In this document: positions 1 to 7,992 of the stretch, in pieces | Position numbering within the stretch: the stretch's first letter is position 1 | How the letters are laid out: every line of letters starts with the position of its first letter | NCBI GenBank assembly: GCA_963170185.1 | Contig: CAUJGS010000091.1 | Coordinates: 1-54,515, forward strand | Reading direction: 5' to 3' | Source of the DNA: Bdellovibrionota bacterium | Lineage (GTDB): Bacteria; Bdellovibrionota; Bdellovibrionia; Bdellovibrionales; JAMPXM01 | Length of the DNA stretch: 54,515 bases | The notes under the pieces: generated by a model | What the model was told of the DNA's origin: nothing | What the model saw: only the letters and a program-made list of their open reading frames with translations | The model's database searches: none | Position numbers and translations under genes: made by a program

Positions 1-1
1 T

Positions 2-1126
2 TCGTACGGAAAGATTCGTGAGTTCTTGGGAATTCCAATTCTCCCGCTGATGACCGTCTATGACTTCTTCATCAAACGCGCTCACGATCAGTTCTTCTAC
101 AACCTCTACTGGAAATCGAGCTTCATCTGCGTGGGTACGCCTTCAGGCGTGACGCTCTCGCCAGAGGGTGCACAACACGGTTGGAAATCCGACTTCCAGA
201 TTCCGAACCAGATCACGTGGGAACCATTCTTCTGCCAAGAGCTGGATTGGATTTTGTCCGACGCGATCAAACGTCACATGACGGGCGACAACGAAGGACG
301 CACAGGTGTCGTCATTCGTGGCGTCACGCGCGGAGCAGAACAGAAAGCGTTTCTGCAGTCGCTTAAGCGCCAACTGCGATTCAAGCGCGATCAGTCTCAA
401 GCCTTGTTTGCGACCGGCTTTGAGATGGCTGGCGCTGTCGACGAAGCGCAAGTTGAAGCGATGGGTGAAGAAGAAATCTTCGAGGCGATCCGCCACGATG
501 TTTTGGCAGGAGCATACTACCTCGTCGACTACCGCGGTTACGCTGGCTACGAGCCCGGTGACAACGTCGTGAACATCTTTGCTCTTGGCAGTCTCACGAC
601 AGAAGCGCTGAAAGCGAGCGACGCACTTCTTCGTCGCGGCATCTACGCCAACGTCATCGTCGTCACATGCACGGACCTCCTCTTGGGTGTCCAAGCGCAC
701 GAAGATGGCTATGCGGTGCTCAAACAACGTCTGGGACTCAACGCCAACCTTCACATCGTTTCCGCAAAAGATGGCGGCGACGTGAACTTGGAGCTCGCGG
801 TGATCGCGGGTCGCCGCGTTCCTTGCGTTTCGGTTCACGATGGTGAGCCAGGCCTTCTCGACAATATCGGTTCAGCGTTGGGCATTCGCCAAGAGTCGCT
901 TGCCGTTCGCAAGCACTCGAAGTGCGGTCGCCCAAGCGAGATCTACAAGTACCACGGCCTCGATAGCGAATCGATTATCGAAGCCTGCGGAAAGGTCCTT
1001 GCGGAAACCGCGCTCGAACAAACCGTTGTTTCGACAAACACGCTCACAAGCCTCCACGCTGGCCAACAGTCGACGGCCCCGCAGACCGACTGGCGCCAGC
1101 TCTGGCCCGAGCGCCACGACCACTAA
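2..1126 (+). CDS. aceE: Pyruvate dehydrogenase E1 component, C-terminal part (cut by window edge)
   Basis: This is the 3' part of a thiamine-diphosphate-dependent E1, which decarboxylates pyruvate and passes the acetyl group to the E2 lipoyl domain. The frame is open to the first base, with residues before the first Met reading SYGKIREFLGIPI, so the gene begins upstream of the window. The visible 375 or so residues include the pyrimidine-binding-domain stretch GTPSGVTLSPEGAQHGW and the C-terminal transketolase-like domain (NVVNIFALGSLTTEAL, IVSAKDGGDVNLELA, LAVRKHSKCGRPSEIYKY). This pattern fits the single-chain homodimeric (AceE) class rather than the alpha/beta type. A strong terminator follows the stop, so E2 and E3 are not cotranscribed downstream. 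The family is fairly certain; another homodimeric 2-oxoacid E1 specificity is possible. Confidence 0.85.
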   Translation, partial: SYGKIREFLGIPILPLMTVYDFFIKRAHDQFFYNLYWKSSFICVGTPSGVTLSPEGAQHGWKSDFQIPNQITWEPFFCQELDWILSDAIKRHMTGDNEGRTGVVIRGVTRGAEQKAFLQSLKRQLRFKRDQSQALFATGFEMAGAVDEAQVEAMGEEEIFEAIRHDVLAGAYYLVDYRGYAGYEPGDNVVNIFALGSLTTEALKASDALLRRGIYANVIVVTCTDLLLGVQAHEDGYAVLKQRLGLNANLHIVSAKDGGDVNLELAVIAGRRVPCVSVHDGEPGLLDNIGSALGIRQESLAVRKHSKCGRPSEIYKYHGLDSESIIEACGKVLAETALEQTVVSTNTLTSLHAGQQSTAPQTDWRQLWPERHDH

Positions 1127-1178
1127 AGGTACCTCCTTGTTTTTTGATTTGCGGCGCAGCAAAATAGGCGTCGCTCGA

Positions 1179-1208
1179 AAGCGGATGGATTTCCATCCGC
1201 TTTTTTTA
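1179..1208 (+). terminator. Rho-independent terminator after aceE
   Basis: A perfect inverted repeat (GCGGATGGA / TCCATCCGC, with almost no loop beyond the centre) is followed directly by a run of seven T, 55 bases past the aceE stop. It is the classic intrinsic terminator pattern and ends the aceE transcript. The rest of the gap to 1346 holds a TATAAT-like hexamer at 1274-1279 without a convincing -35 box. Confidence 0.85.
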
Positions 1209-1346
1209 TTTGGCGACCCAATAGGGCACCGGCCTTTAAAAAATCACCCCACTCGGGATACCGGCTGCAACTTTATAATAGCTCTCCAGCACGATTCGAC
1301 GGACCGAAACCTGCACCGCAAATGCCGACACACACAGGGCAGGGAT

Positions 1347-2342
1347 ATGCAAATTTTCACGATCGTCAAAGTTCTAATCGGCGCCGCTTTCGCGACTTCC
1401 TCCGCCCAGGCGCAGAGCTCGTTTCCCAATCCATTTCTCAATGGAGCACCCTACAAAAACTGCCCCGCCTCGGAAGTCCGTCTGATCGAGTCCGGCACAC
1501 GCAACACCAATATCCCGCAACTACCTCCACGCTCTGCCCAGCGCATATTGCTCTTCGACCAAACCTATCTCCCCAATCAAAACGACCCGGAAACAACACG
1601 CAAAGTCCTTGGTTATGGTCATCGAGCCGTTCCAAAGATCCTCGCGGAGCTAAATAAGTTGGGTGTGATAGACGAGATCAAAAAAGTTGCTCCGCTCTAC
1701 GACGTTGACCCCATTCAGATCCTCGCGCCTGTCGTGGTCGAAATGAGCTTCAATGGATTCCTCGATACAGCGATCCAAGATCGATTTGTTCAGCTTAGGG
1801 AGACGGATCTTGAGAAGAAATCGCGCATGCTCAATTCGCTGTTGGCAAACCCCGAAGTGAAACAATGTATGGACGCCAAGATCTCGAATTACTGGAAATG
1901 GAAGTGCGTGGACTATTTCACCTCGGCCTACAACGGCAGCCATCTCGGCACCGCACTAAGCGGAATTCGAACGTACGGAATTGCGCAATTCAATCCTGTA
2001 TTAGTTTGGTCGCTCAACGACGTCGTTCAGAAGTACGGGAAACAAAGAGCCGTGAAGTTCGGAGACTTCAAGACTTCGCTTGAGATTGTGCTTAGCCCAA
2101 AGGAAGTTCTGCACTACATCGCCGCCTACGTGCGAATCGGACGCGAAATTTACCGGGATGTCGCTTGTTTTGAAATCCGTCAGAATCTTGCAATCGTCTC
2201 GACGATTTACAATCTTGGCGACGAATACCAACGGGCTCATATTGCAAAAAACCGCTGGCACATTCTTGGCCAAGCGCCCAGCGAGAACTATTTCGGCTGG
2301 TACGCGCAAATGTTCGAACGCGAAATGCGCGCAGCCCTTTAA
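1347..2342 (+). CDS. Exported DUF1402-like protein (lysozyme-like fold suspected)
   Basis: A 331-residue protein starting at an ATG preceded by AGGGCAGGG. The same frame stays open far upstream, but that part is antisense noise over aceE. Residues 1-22 form a signal peptide ending SAQAQ, so the protein is periplasmic or secreted. The middle and C-terminal parts resemble the DUF1402 family: VVEMSFNGF, GIRTYGIAQFNPVLVW, SPKEVLHYIAAYVRIGREIYRD and STIYNLGDEYQRA, ending in ENYFGWYAQMFEREM. The Glu in VVEMSFN followed by a Tyr-Gly-Ile-Ala-Gln segment is reminiscent of soluble lytic transglycosylases, so peptidoglycan binding or cleavage is a reasonable guess. Family by eye, function inferred. Confidence 0.6.
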   Translation: MQIFTIVKVLIGAAFATSSAQAQSSFPNPFLNGAPYKNCPASEVRLIESGTRNTNIPQLPPRSAQRILLFDQTYLPNQNDPETTRKVLGYGHRAVPKILAELNKLGVIDEIKKVAPLYDVDPIQILAPVVVEMSFNGFLDTAIQDRFVQLRETDLEKKSRMLNSLLANPEVKQCMDAKISNYWKWKCVDYFTSAYNGSHLGTALSGIRTYGIAQFNPVLVWSLNDVVQKYGKQRAVKFGDFKTSLEIVLSPKEVLHYIAAYVRIGREIYRDVACFEIRQNLAIVSTIYNLGDEYQRAHIAKNRWHILGQAPSENYFGWYAQMFEREMRAAL

Positions 2343-2481
2343 GCCGCACTTTTCCTAGACACCTGTTCAAGGCTTGAGTGCAGGCCAAACACCTGCCCCA
2401 CCAGAATCGAGAGGGCGAGGCACCCAGCTTGCTCCTTTATTTACCGTCCTGAATCGCCAGAGGTTCTCCAGGGGGTGGTGA

Positions 2482-3519
2482 GTGTCTCAAAGTGATACGG
2501 CTTGGTCTGTGGGCTATTCGCGCTATGCACTTCTTGCTATCACACTGCTGGCCTGCGGCTGCAGCCAAGAGCTGCCAATCGACAAAGCTCAAAAGGCTTC
2601 CTCTCAAGGACAAGGCACTTTGCCCCCGTCAACAAGCCTGCCTGGTACATCACCTGGCCCAACTCCCGGTGCCACGCCAACCCCCAGTCCGACGCCTTCT
2701 TCACCGGCTCAACCTGTAGCGGCGACCTGCGCTGCTGTCTCGCAAGCGACATGGATGATTCAGGACACCTCCTACAGAATTGATTTCGCCAACTCGCCGG
2801 AGCAGCGCTCGTATGTCTGTTCAGGGTCCTTGCCACAGACTGCCGTCGGCCAATCCGCGGTGGCATCCTCTAACAACGGCAACGCCGGAACACTGAGCTT
2901 CACATGTCGAAACGTCAACGGTGTTGCGACCTGGCAACACAACGCCGGATACAACACCACGACGGGCCAACCTCAAAACGTCGCGTGCGGAATCTACAAT
3001 GCCAACTATCGCCCGGCGAATGCCGCACGCATCGATTACCGCTTCCACTGGAGCACAACTGCCGGCGCTCAGAATCAGATGTACGGCATGAACATGATCG
3101 TGCGTTCGTTTCACCCGACCTACATTGACCATCTCTTCAGTCTCGACAAAACCGAAGGCCCCAATGCGGGTTACCTTCTGGAGGGTGTCGGGTTCAACAC
3201 AGTCCACCTTGCCGCCAGCCAAGACCTCGGACGCAGCACCAGCGGAGTCGCACCAGCGGGGCTTCGAAAAGTGTATCGCTGCTTAAGCCCGTCGCGTGGC
3301 AAACACTATATGACCAACGGGCCGTGTGACCTGGCCTCCGATGTCTTGGAGGGTTCAGGCGGTTATCTCTTTACCAATGCAAACGCCGCGGCGTCGGGGG
3401 CGGTATTGATCCCAATCTTCCGCTGCCGAACCAACGATCACGATTTTGCAACTCCCTCAGTTGAAGAGTGTGACAGCGTCAATGGAACTCGCACGATCCT
3501 CGGCTACTCCATGCAGTGA
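2482..3519 (+). CDS. Lipoprotein with Pro-rich linker and DUF5648-like C-terminal repeats
   Basis: A 345-residue protein with a GTG start just after a GGGGGTGG ribosome site. The N-terminus (SRYALLAITLLACGCSQE) is a lipoprotein signal with lipobox LLAC, so the mature chain is probably lipid-anchored. Residues about 40-80 are a low-complexity Pro/Thr/Ser linker. The rest is Cys- and aromatic-rich; its last 150 residues contain imperfect repeats of the form D-H-L-F-S-L-D, K-H-Y-M-T-N and H-D-F-A-T-P, each preceded by an RC or YRC pair and followed by a GY segment. This recalls DUF5648, a repeat found in secreted bacterial proteins. Function unknown; surface display is inferred. Confidence 0.6.
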   Translation: MSQSDTAWSVGYSRYALLAITLLACGCSQELPIDKAQKASSQGQGTLPPSTSLPGTSPGPTPGATPTPSPTPSSPAQPVAATCAAVSQATWMIQDTSYRIDFANSPEQRSYVCSGSLPQTAVGQSAVASSNNGNAGTLSFTCRNVNGVATWQHNAGYNTTTGQPQNVACGIYNANYRPANAARIDYRFHWSTTAGAQNQMYGMNMIVRSFHPTYIDHLFSLDKTEGPNAGYLLEGVGFNTVHLAASQDLGRSTSGVAPAGLRKVYRCLSPSRGKHYMTNGPCDLASDVLEGSGGYLFTNANAAASGAVLIPIFRCRTNDHDFATPSVEECDSVNGTRTILGYSMQ

Positions 3520-3662
3520 TCGGAAGACAAGGATCGAGATGAGACGTCGCATTCTCAGTTCCATTTCACTTGCGATAGCCTTTCTCGATTGACGTATCAA
3601 CTAAGAGAATTGGAGGCCCGGCCGCACTTCTCCGAATATCATAGTACGGAGGAGGAAGCCTT

Positions 3663-4376
3663 ATGGCTCAATCTCTTGGACTTGCGATTGTCGGCGGATC
3701 GCTCTCTTTGCTGAGCACCGGATTCGGTGCTCAAGTCGCTCCCCGCTTTCTCAAAATGCAGGAGCCCATCGGCAGCACGAGACGATGGCTGGATTTCGCG
3801 CTGGGACTGATGCTCTCGTCGGTCGCGTTCTCCTTGATTGGGCCGGAAATTCTGCACGCAAATTCCACAAAGGCCATGTTACTTGTCGCAGCCTCCGCCG
3901 CTGGCGGAGTTTTCCTGATCAGCGCGCTTCATCTTTTCACAGAAGAGTCGACGGCACCGGCATCCAAACTCATGGCGCTCGCCCTGATTTTTCACAACTT
4001 CCCCGAGGGGATGGGCTCGGGTGCCTCTTTGGCCGGAATGCCTTTGGCGCAAGCGCTTCCTCTGCAGGTCGGACTGATCGCGCAAAACCTCGCAGAAGGC
4101 GCCATGCTCGCAGCATGTTTTGTCGGCTTTGGATGGTCGTGGCGAAAGGCCATCGTTGGAAGTTGGCTTTCCGGAGTCGTCGAGTTTCTTGGTGCCGTCA
4201 CAGCCGGAGTCGGACTCGAATGGTCTCGCCATCTCCTATCACCTCTCCTGGCCTTTGCCGGTGGAGCCATGTTGATGTCCGTCGTCAGCGACCTGCGAGA
4301 ACGTGGCCAGTGGCCCGAGTTCAGGCCTTTTCTATCTGGCCTGATGATCGTGCCTTTTCTGAACTATGTGCTGTAA
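3663..4376 (+). CDS. ZIP-family metal ion transporter
   Basis: A 237-residue, roughly eight-helix inner-membrane protein. The ATG follows a strong GGAGGAGG site. The fourth-helix signature HNFPEG (about residue 109) is the ZIP-family metal site for zinc, iron or manganese uptake. The fifth-helix counterpart reads IAQNLAEGAM: the usual His of HNxPEG is Gln, though Asn and Glu remain. The variable cytoplasmic loop is short and lacks a His cluster. It is first in a run of three same-strand genes (11-base gap to the next). Family confident, substrate unknown. Confidence 0.85.
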   Translation: MAQSLGLAIVGGSLSLLSTGFGAQVAPRFLKMQEPIGSTRRWLDFALGLMLSSVAFSLIGPEILHANSTKAMLLVAASAAGGVFLISALHLFTEESTAPASKLMALALIFHNFPEGMGSGASLAGMPLAQALPLQVGLIAQNLAEGAMLAACFVGFGWSWRKAIVGSWLSGVVEFLGAVTAGVGLEWSRHLLSPLLAFAGGAMLMSVVSDLRERGQWPEFRPFLSGLMIVPFLNYVL

Positions 4377-4387
4377 GATGATCAGCG

Positions 4388-5158
4388 ATGAACAGCGCTC
4401 GTCTCACCGACCATCCTCACTCGTGGACCTGGCATACGCTGCCAAGCCCCACACCGTCCGATGAGTTCGCGGTTCAAGGCAAGCGTCCAACGGTGATCTT
4501 TGTCCATCAATTCGGCGGCAATCGGTTCACCCTTGGACGCAGCATTCAGCTGGTGCATCGACTAGGACTCGATGCTGTCTGGTTTCCACTGCTGTACAAC
4601 AAAGTGGAACTTCACGCCTTCACGCCAGCCGCCGCCAACGGCTGGGGCTTTGGCCGAGTATGGGCCAATCAAGTCGCGCGTGTTCTGAAAAGTGTGCGTG
4701 GACCAAAAATCTTATTCACGCAATCCATGCCGTCGAATTCGGCCATGACAGCGCTCTCCGAAAATCCAGACGAGGTGCTTGGTTGGATTTGCGATGGAGG
4801 GCCTTTTCTCAGAAATTTCGAATGTGTGAATAATTTGTATCGCAAACACTTTCACATGAATGCACCTTCGGCATACGCCCTGACCGCTTGCTCGCTGGTC
4901 TGGTACGGTCGAGATTTTCGCAGAAATCTCCCGCAAAAGCTCCGTCAGCTTCCTGACCAGTTCCCGGTGCTTTCCTTACGCGGCGAGAAGGATCATTTGG
5001 TTTCTCCTGAGGCCATCGATGACTTCTTTCGGGCTGGCACGCAGCTTCGCCTGACGAAAAAATCTTTTGCCGAGGGCGGACATCTCGACCTCCTCAAACG
5101 TTTCGAAGCGGAGTATGAAGAGTCCGTTCGAAACTTCTTGAAAGCGGTGACCTCTTGA
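4388..5158 (+). CDS. Alpha/beta-hydrolase-like protein with degenerate nucleophile elbow
   Basis: A 256-residue cytosolic protein with no signal peptide. The fold is suggested by TVIFVHQFGGNR (oxyanion strand and HG-like loop), a central strand followed by ILFTQSMPSNSAMTAL, a late strand FPVLSLRGEKDHLVSPEAID (typical Asp position) and AEGGHLDLLKRF (catalytic His position). The nucleophile elbow, normally G-x-S-x-G, reads T-Q-S-M-P, so the Ser is present but both Gly are not. It may be a specialised esterase or no longer a classical hydrolase. The stop overlaps the TTG start of the next gene, so the two are probably translationally coupled. Confidence 0.65.
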   Translation: MNSARLTDHPHSWTWHTLPSPTPSDEFAVQGKRPTVIFVHQFGGNRFTLGRSIQLVHRLGLDAVWFPLLYNKVELHAFTPAAANGWGFGRVWANQVARVLKSVRGPKILFTQSMPSNSAMTALSENPDEVLGWICDGGPFLRNFECVNNLYRKHFHMNAPSAYALTACSLVWYGRDFRRNLPQKLRQLPDQFPVLSLRGEKDHLVSPEAIDDFFRAGTQLRLTKKSFAEGGHLDLLKRFEAEYEESVRNFLKAVTS

Positions 5159-5841
5159 GTGCTCCTCAAAACTCTCTAAAGCTTGTGATCTTTGACCTCG
5201 ACGGCACGCTGATCGACTCGGCCGCAGACATTGTCGACACGACGAACGAACTTTTGCGCCTCTACGGCGAGCCCGAACTTCCAGCCGCCACCGTGGTGAC
5301 AGCGATTGGCGAAGGACTGAAGCAGCTCATCCATAGCTGTTTTCCAAACTTGGCAAAAGACGCAGCAGCAGTCCGAAAAATCGACCGCGACTTTTACGAG
5401 CTTTACCGCGCGAACATGATGCGAAAGACCGAGGTTTTCCCCGGAGTTCGTGAATTCCTGTCGACGACACCTTACCGAACTGCGATTGTGACCAATAAAT
5501 ACGAAGACCTCACACACGTGACCCTCGAAAAGCTGGAATTGCATCGCCACCCATGGGTGAAAATCTTCGGTGCAGACTCACTGGCGCACAAAAAACCCCA
5601 CCCTCTGCCGCTTCAGGAGGCGATGAAGGCGGCCGGCGTATCACCCGCTGAAACGGTGATGGTCGGAGATGGATTGCCCGATATGGGGGCAGCCAAAGCG
5701 GCCGGTGTCCGAGCACTGGCTTGCGAATATGGATATTGCGCCGCAGAAAAACTCGTTGCCGCAGGGGCCTCGGCCACCGTGAAGTCCCCCTGGGACCTCG
5801 CTCAGGCCCTCGAAGCCTTTCATGACAAGCCGCAAGTTTGA
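5155..5841 (+). CDS. gph: HAD-superfamily phosphatase, phosphoglycolate phosphatase-like
   Basis: A 228-residue HAD hydrolase, the usual length for Gph. Motif I is VIFDLDGTLIDS with nucleophile and acid/base Asp, motif II is AIVTNK, motif III is the Lys of SLAHKKPHP, and motif IV is VMVGDGLPDM. A helical cap lies between motifs I and II (about residues 18-85). The start is TTG, overlapping the previous stop as TTGA. Such enzymes remove phosphate from 2-phosphoglycolate or similar small phosphate esters; the exact substrate cannot be read from sequence. It closes the three-gene ZIP/hydrolase/HAD run. Confidence 0.8.
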   Translation: MSAPQNSLKLVIFDLDGTLIDSAADIVDTTNELLRLYGEPELPAATVVTAIGEGLKQLIHSCFPNLAKDAAAVRKIDRDFYELYRANMMRKTEVFPGVREFLSTTPYRTAIVTNKYEDLTHVTLEKLELHRHPWVKIFGADSLAHKKPHPLPLQEAMKAAGVSPAETVMVGDGLPDMGAAKAAGVRALACEYGYCAAEKLVAAGASATVKSPWDLAQALEAFHDKPQV

Positions 5842-5873
5842 CAAGAAATCCCCCGGCCTTTAGACCGATTCGG

Positions 5874-5890
5874 CTCGCTTTTTAAGCGAG
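5874..5890. other. Perfect hairpin in the gph-oppA gap
   Basis: CTCGCTT and AAGCGAG form a perfect 7-bp stem around a TTT loop, 33 bases after the gph stop and about 60 before oppA. There is no long T run after it on the plus strand, so it is a weak terminator candidate and could equally be an operator for the opp operon. Confidence 0.4.
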
Positions 5891-5949
5891 ATCTTATAGG
5901 CGGCTTTTGCGACACGCTTAAGCCCGAAATGTCAGCAGCAGAGGGATAT

Positions 5950-7803
5950 ATGAGCCGAAACAATTCGACCGTTCAAAACGCTACCGTGGACAGCAAGTTC
6001 CGTCCGCGCTCGCAATCTGCAACCTTCCTGCAAGTTCTTCTCGCAGGAGCGGTCGCCGTCGCTTTGGCCGTTACAGGTTGTACAAAGAAACGCTTCGACG
6101 AAAACGACAACTCGCTGAACTTGGTTCTTCGCGCCAACGTCAAAGGCTTGGACCCAGCTAGCGCCAACGACCTCTATTCATCGACGGTCATCAACCAGAT
6201 GTACGAAGGCCTCCTGGCTTACAACTATCTGAAGCGCCCCTTCACGTTGCAGCCGGCACTTGCCGAGGCGATGCCTGAAATCTCGAAAGACGGCCTCACT
6301 TACACGTTCAAAATCAAAAAGGGCGTGAAGTTCCACGACAACGCCGCTTTCCCAGATGGAAAAGGCCGCGAAGTCACCGCGCAGGATTTCGTTTACTCTT
6401 GGAAGCGCCTTGCTGACCCACGCAACACTTCGGAAGGCTTCTGGATCTTCGACGGCAAGATCAAAGGTCTGAACGAGTGGGCGACTGCCGTGAAAAACGA
6501 AAAGGCAAACTACGATACACCTGTCGAAGGTCTTCAAACACCTGACTCCCACACACTCGTCGTTAAGCTCACGGGCGTTTACCACCAACTCGCATACGTC
6601 TTGGCTATGCCGTTTGCTTCGGTTGTCGCGCGTGAAGCTGTCGATAAGTACGGCAAAGAGTTCCTTAACAACCCCGTCGGCACCGGCCCTTTCGTTCTCG
6701 AAAAGCCGTCGGACTGGGTTCGTAACTCGAAGATCACTCTGAAGAAAAACCCAACATATCGTCCCGACACTTACCCATCGGAAGGCATGCCAGGCGACGC
6801 AGAAAAAGGCCTCTTGGCCGATGCTGGCAAACAGCTTCCCCTTGTCGACAAACTCGTCTTCAGCGAGATCGTCGAAGATCAACCTCGCTGGCAAAATGGT
6901 CTGAAAGGAAACTTCGACTGGGTCGAAATTCCAAAAGACAATTTCGACAATGCGGTTTCCAAAGAAGATCGCTCGAAGATCGTTCCCGACCTTGCCGCCA
7001 AAGGCCTCTCTCTCGATATTACGCCTGCTTTGGACGTGACGTACATTGGGTTCAACATGGTTGACCCTGTCCTCGGCAAAAACAAACTCCTTCGTCAGGC
7101 GATGTCGAAGGCGTTTGATTCAAAAACGTATATTGAGAAGTTCTTAAACGGACGCGGAATTGCGGCTCAAGGCCCGGTTCCTCCCGGAATCGACAGCTAC
7201 GACGAAGCTTTCAAAAACCCGAACGTCGCGTTTAGCCTGGAAGAAGCGAAAGCTCTCTTGGCAAAAGCTGGCTTCCCTGAAGGCAAAGGCCTCCCAGAGT
7301 TTCAATACGAAGGATTGGCGGACTCCACGGCCCGCCAAGGCGCGGAGTTCTTCGTTCAAGCGATGGCTTCCATCGGCGTGAAAGTGAAAATCAACTCCAA
7401 CACATGGCCGCAGTTCCAAGAGAAGATCAAAGCTCAAAAGGCTCAGATCTTTGGAATCGCTTGGGGTGCCGACTACCCAGACGCGCAGAACTTCCTTCAG
7501 TTGTTCTACTCGAAAAACAAGACTCCGGGACCTAACGATACGTCGTTCAATAGCCCTGAGTTCGATAAGGCGTACGAGGCTTCGCTGAAGCTTCCTCCTG
7601 GCGCTGAGCGCACGAAGCTCTACCAGAAAATGCGCGACATCGTGGCGGACGAAACCCCTTGGATCTTCAACGCCCACCGCCTTGGCTACAAACTGGTTCA
7701 CGGCTGGGTCGGCAACTTCAAGTGGACGGAAGTCGCCAACGACTATCCAAAGTACATCCGAATCGACGCCAAAAAACGCGCTGAACTCGGCAATAAGTTG
7801 TAG
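5950..7803 (+). CDS. oppA: Oligopeptide ABC transporter substrate-binding lipoprotein
   Basis: A family-5 extracellular solute-binding protein that captures peptides in the periplasm for the permease encoded downstream. I choose the ATG at 5950 (617 residues) because AGAGGG lies 5-9 bases before it; an in-frame ATG at 5929 lacks such a site. The signal peptide ends AVALAVTGCTKK with lipobox VTGC, so it is a lipoprotein. Family features include LNLVLRANVKGLDPASA, QMYEGLLAYN, LTYTFKIKKGVKFHD, NNPVGTGPFVLEK, LLRQAMSKAFD and IAWGADYPDAQNFLQLF. It is about 80 residues longer than E. coli OppA. A terminator hairpin lies between it and oppB. Confidence 0.9.
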   Translation: MSRNNSTVQNATVDSKFRPRSQSATFLQVLLAGAVAVALAVTGCTKKRFDENDNSLNLVLRANVKGLDPASANDLYSSTVINQMYEGLLAYNYLKRPFTLQPALAEAMPEISKDGLTYTFKIKKGVKFHDNAAFPDGKGREVTAQDFVYSWKRLADPRNTSEGFWIFDGKIKGLNEWATAVKNEKANYDTPVEGLQTPDSHTLVVKLTGVYHQLAYVLAMPFASVVAREAVDKYGKEFLNNPVGTGPFVLEKPSDWVRNSKITLKKNPTYRPDTYPSEGMPGDAEKGLLADAGKQLPLVDKLVFSEIVEDQPRWQNGLKGNFDWVEIPKDNFDNAVSKEDRSKIVPDLAAKGLSLDITPALDVTYIGFNMVDPVLGKNKLLRQAMSKAFDSKTYIEKFLNGRGIAAQGPVPPGIDSYDEAFKNPNVAFSLEEAKALLAKAGFPEGKGLPEFQYEGLADSTARQGAEFFVQAMASIGVKVKINSNTWPQFQEKIKAQKAQIFGIAWGADYPDAQNFLQLFYSKNKTPGPNDTSFNSPEFDKAYEASLKLPPGAERTKLYQKMRDIVADETPWIFNAHRLGYKLVHGWVGNFKWTEVANDYPKYIRIDAKKRAELGNKL

Positions 7804-7840
7804 TTATGAAGCAGGCCACAAAATGTGGTCTCCTATCAGA

Positions 7841-7876
7841 AAGAGCTTCGCTTACCAGGCGAAGCTCTTTTATTTT
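7841..7876 (+). terminator. Terminator/attenuator hairpin between oppA and oppB
   Basis: An 11-bp perfect stem (AAGAGCTTCGC / GCGAAGCTCTT) with a 7-base loop runs straight into TTTATTTT. It sits 38 bases after oppA and about 117 before oppB, with a smaller stem (CCACA/TGTGG) at 7817-7829. In binding-protein operons such hairpins let most transcripts stop after the binding-protein gene, giving excess binding protein over permease. Confidence 0.8.
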
Positions 7877-7992
7877 GAGCGCTCTTTTTTCAAGGCTGCT
7901 GGTCTTCATTGACGCCTGGCGGCCATTTGCGTAGCTAGAGGCTTCGCGACAAGTTGCCTAGCAAACCTGCGAAGCAAAGAAGGTGGTGCCCC

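Noticed and set aside
840-1346. In-frame extension upstream of the DUF1402-like gene
   Set aside because: It overlaps aceE and its terminator; a signal peptide and ribosome site start at 1347.
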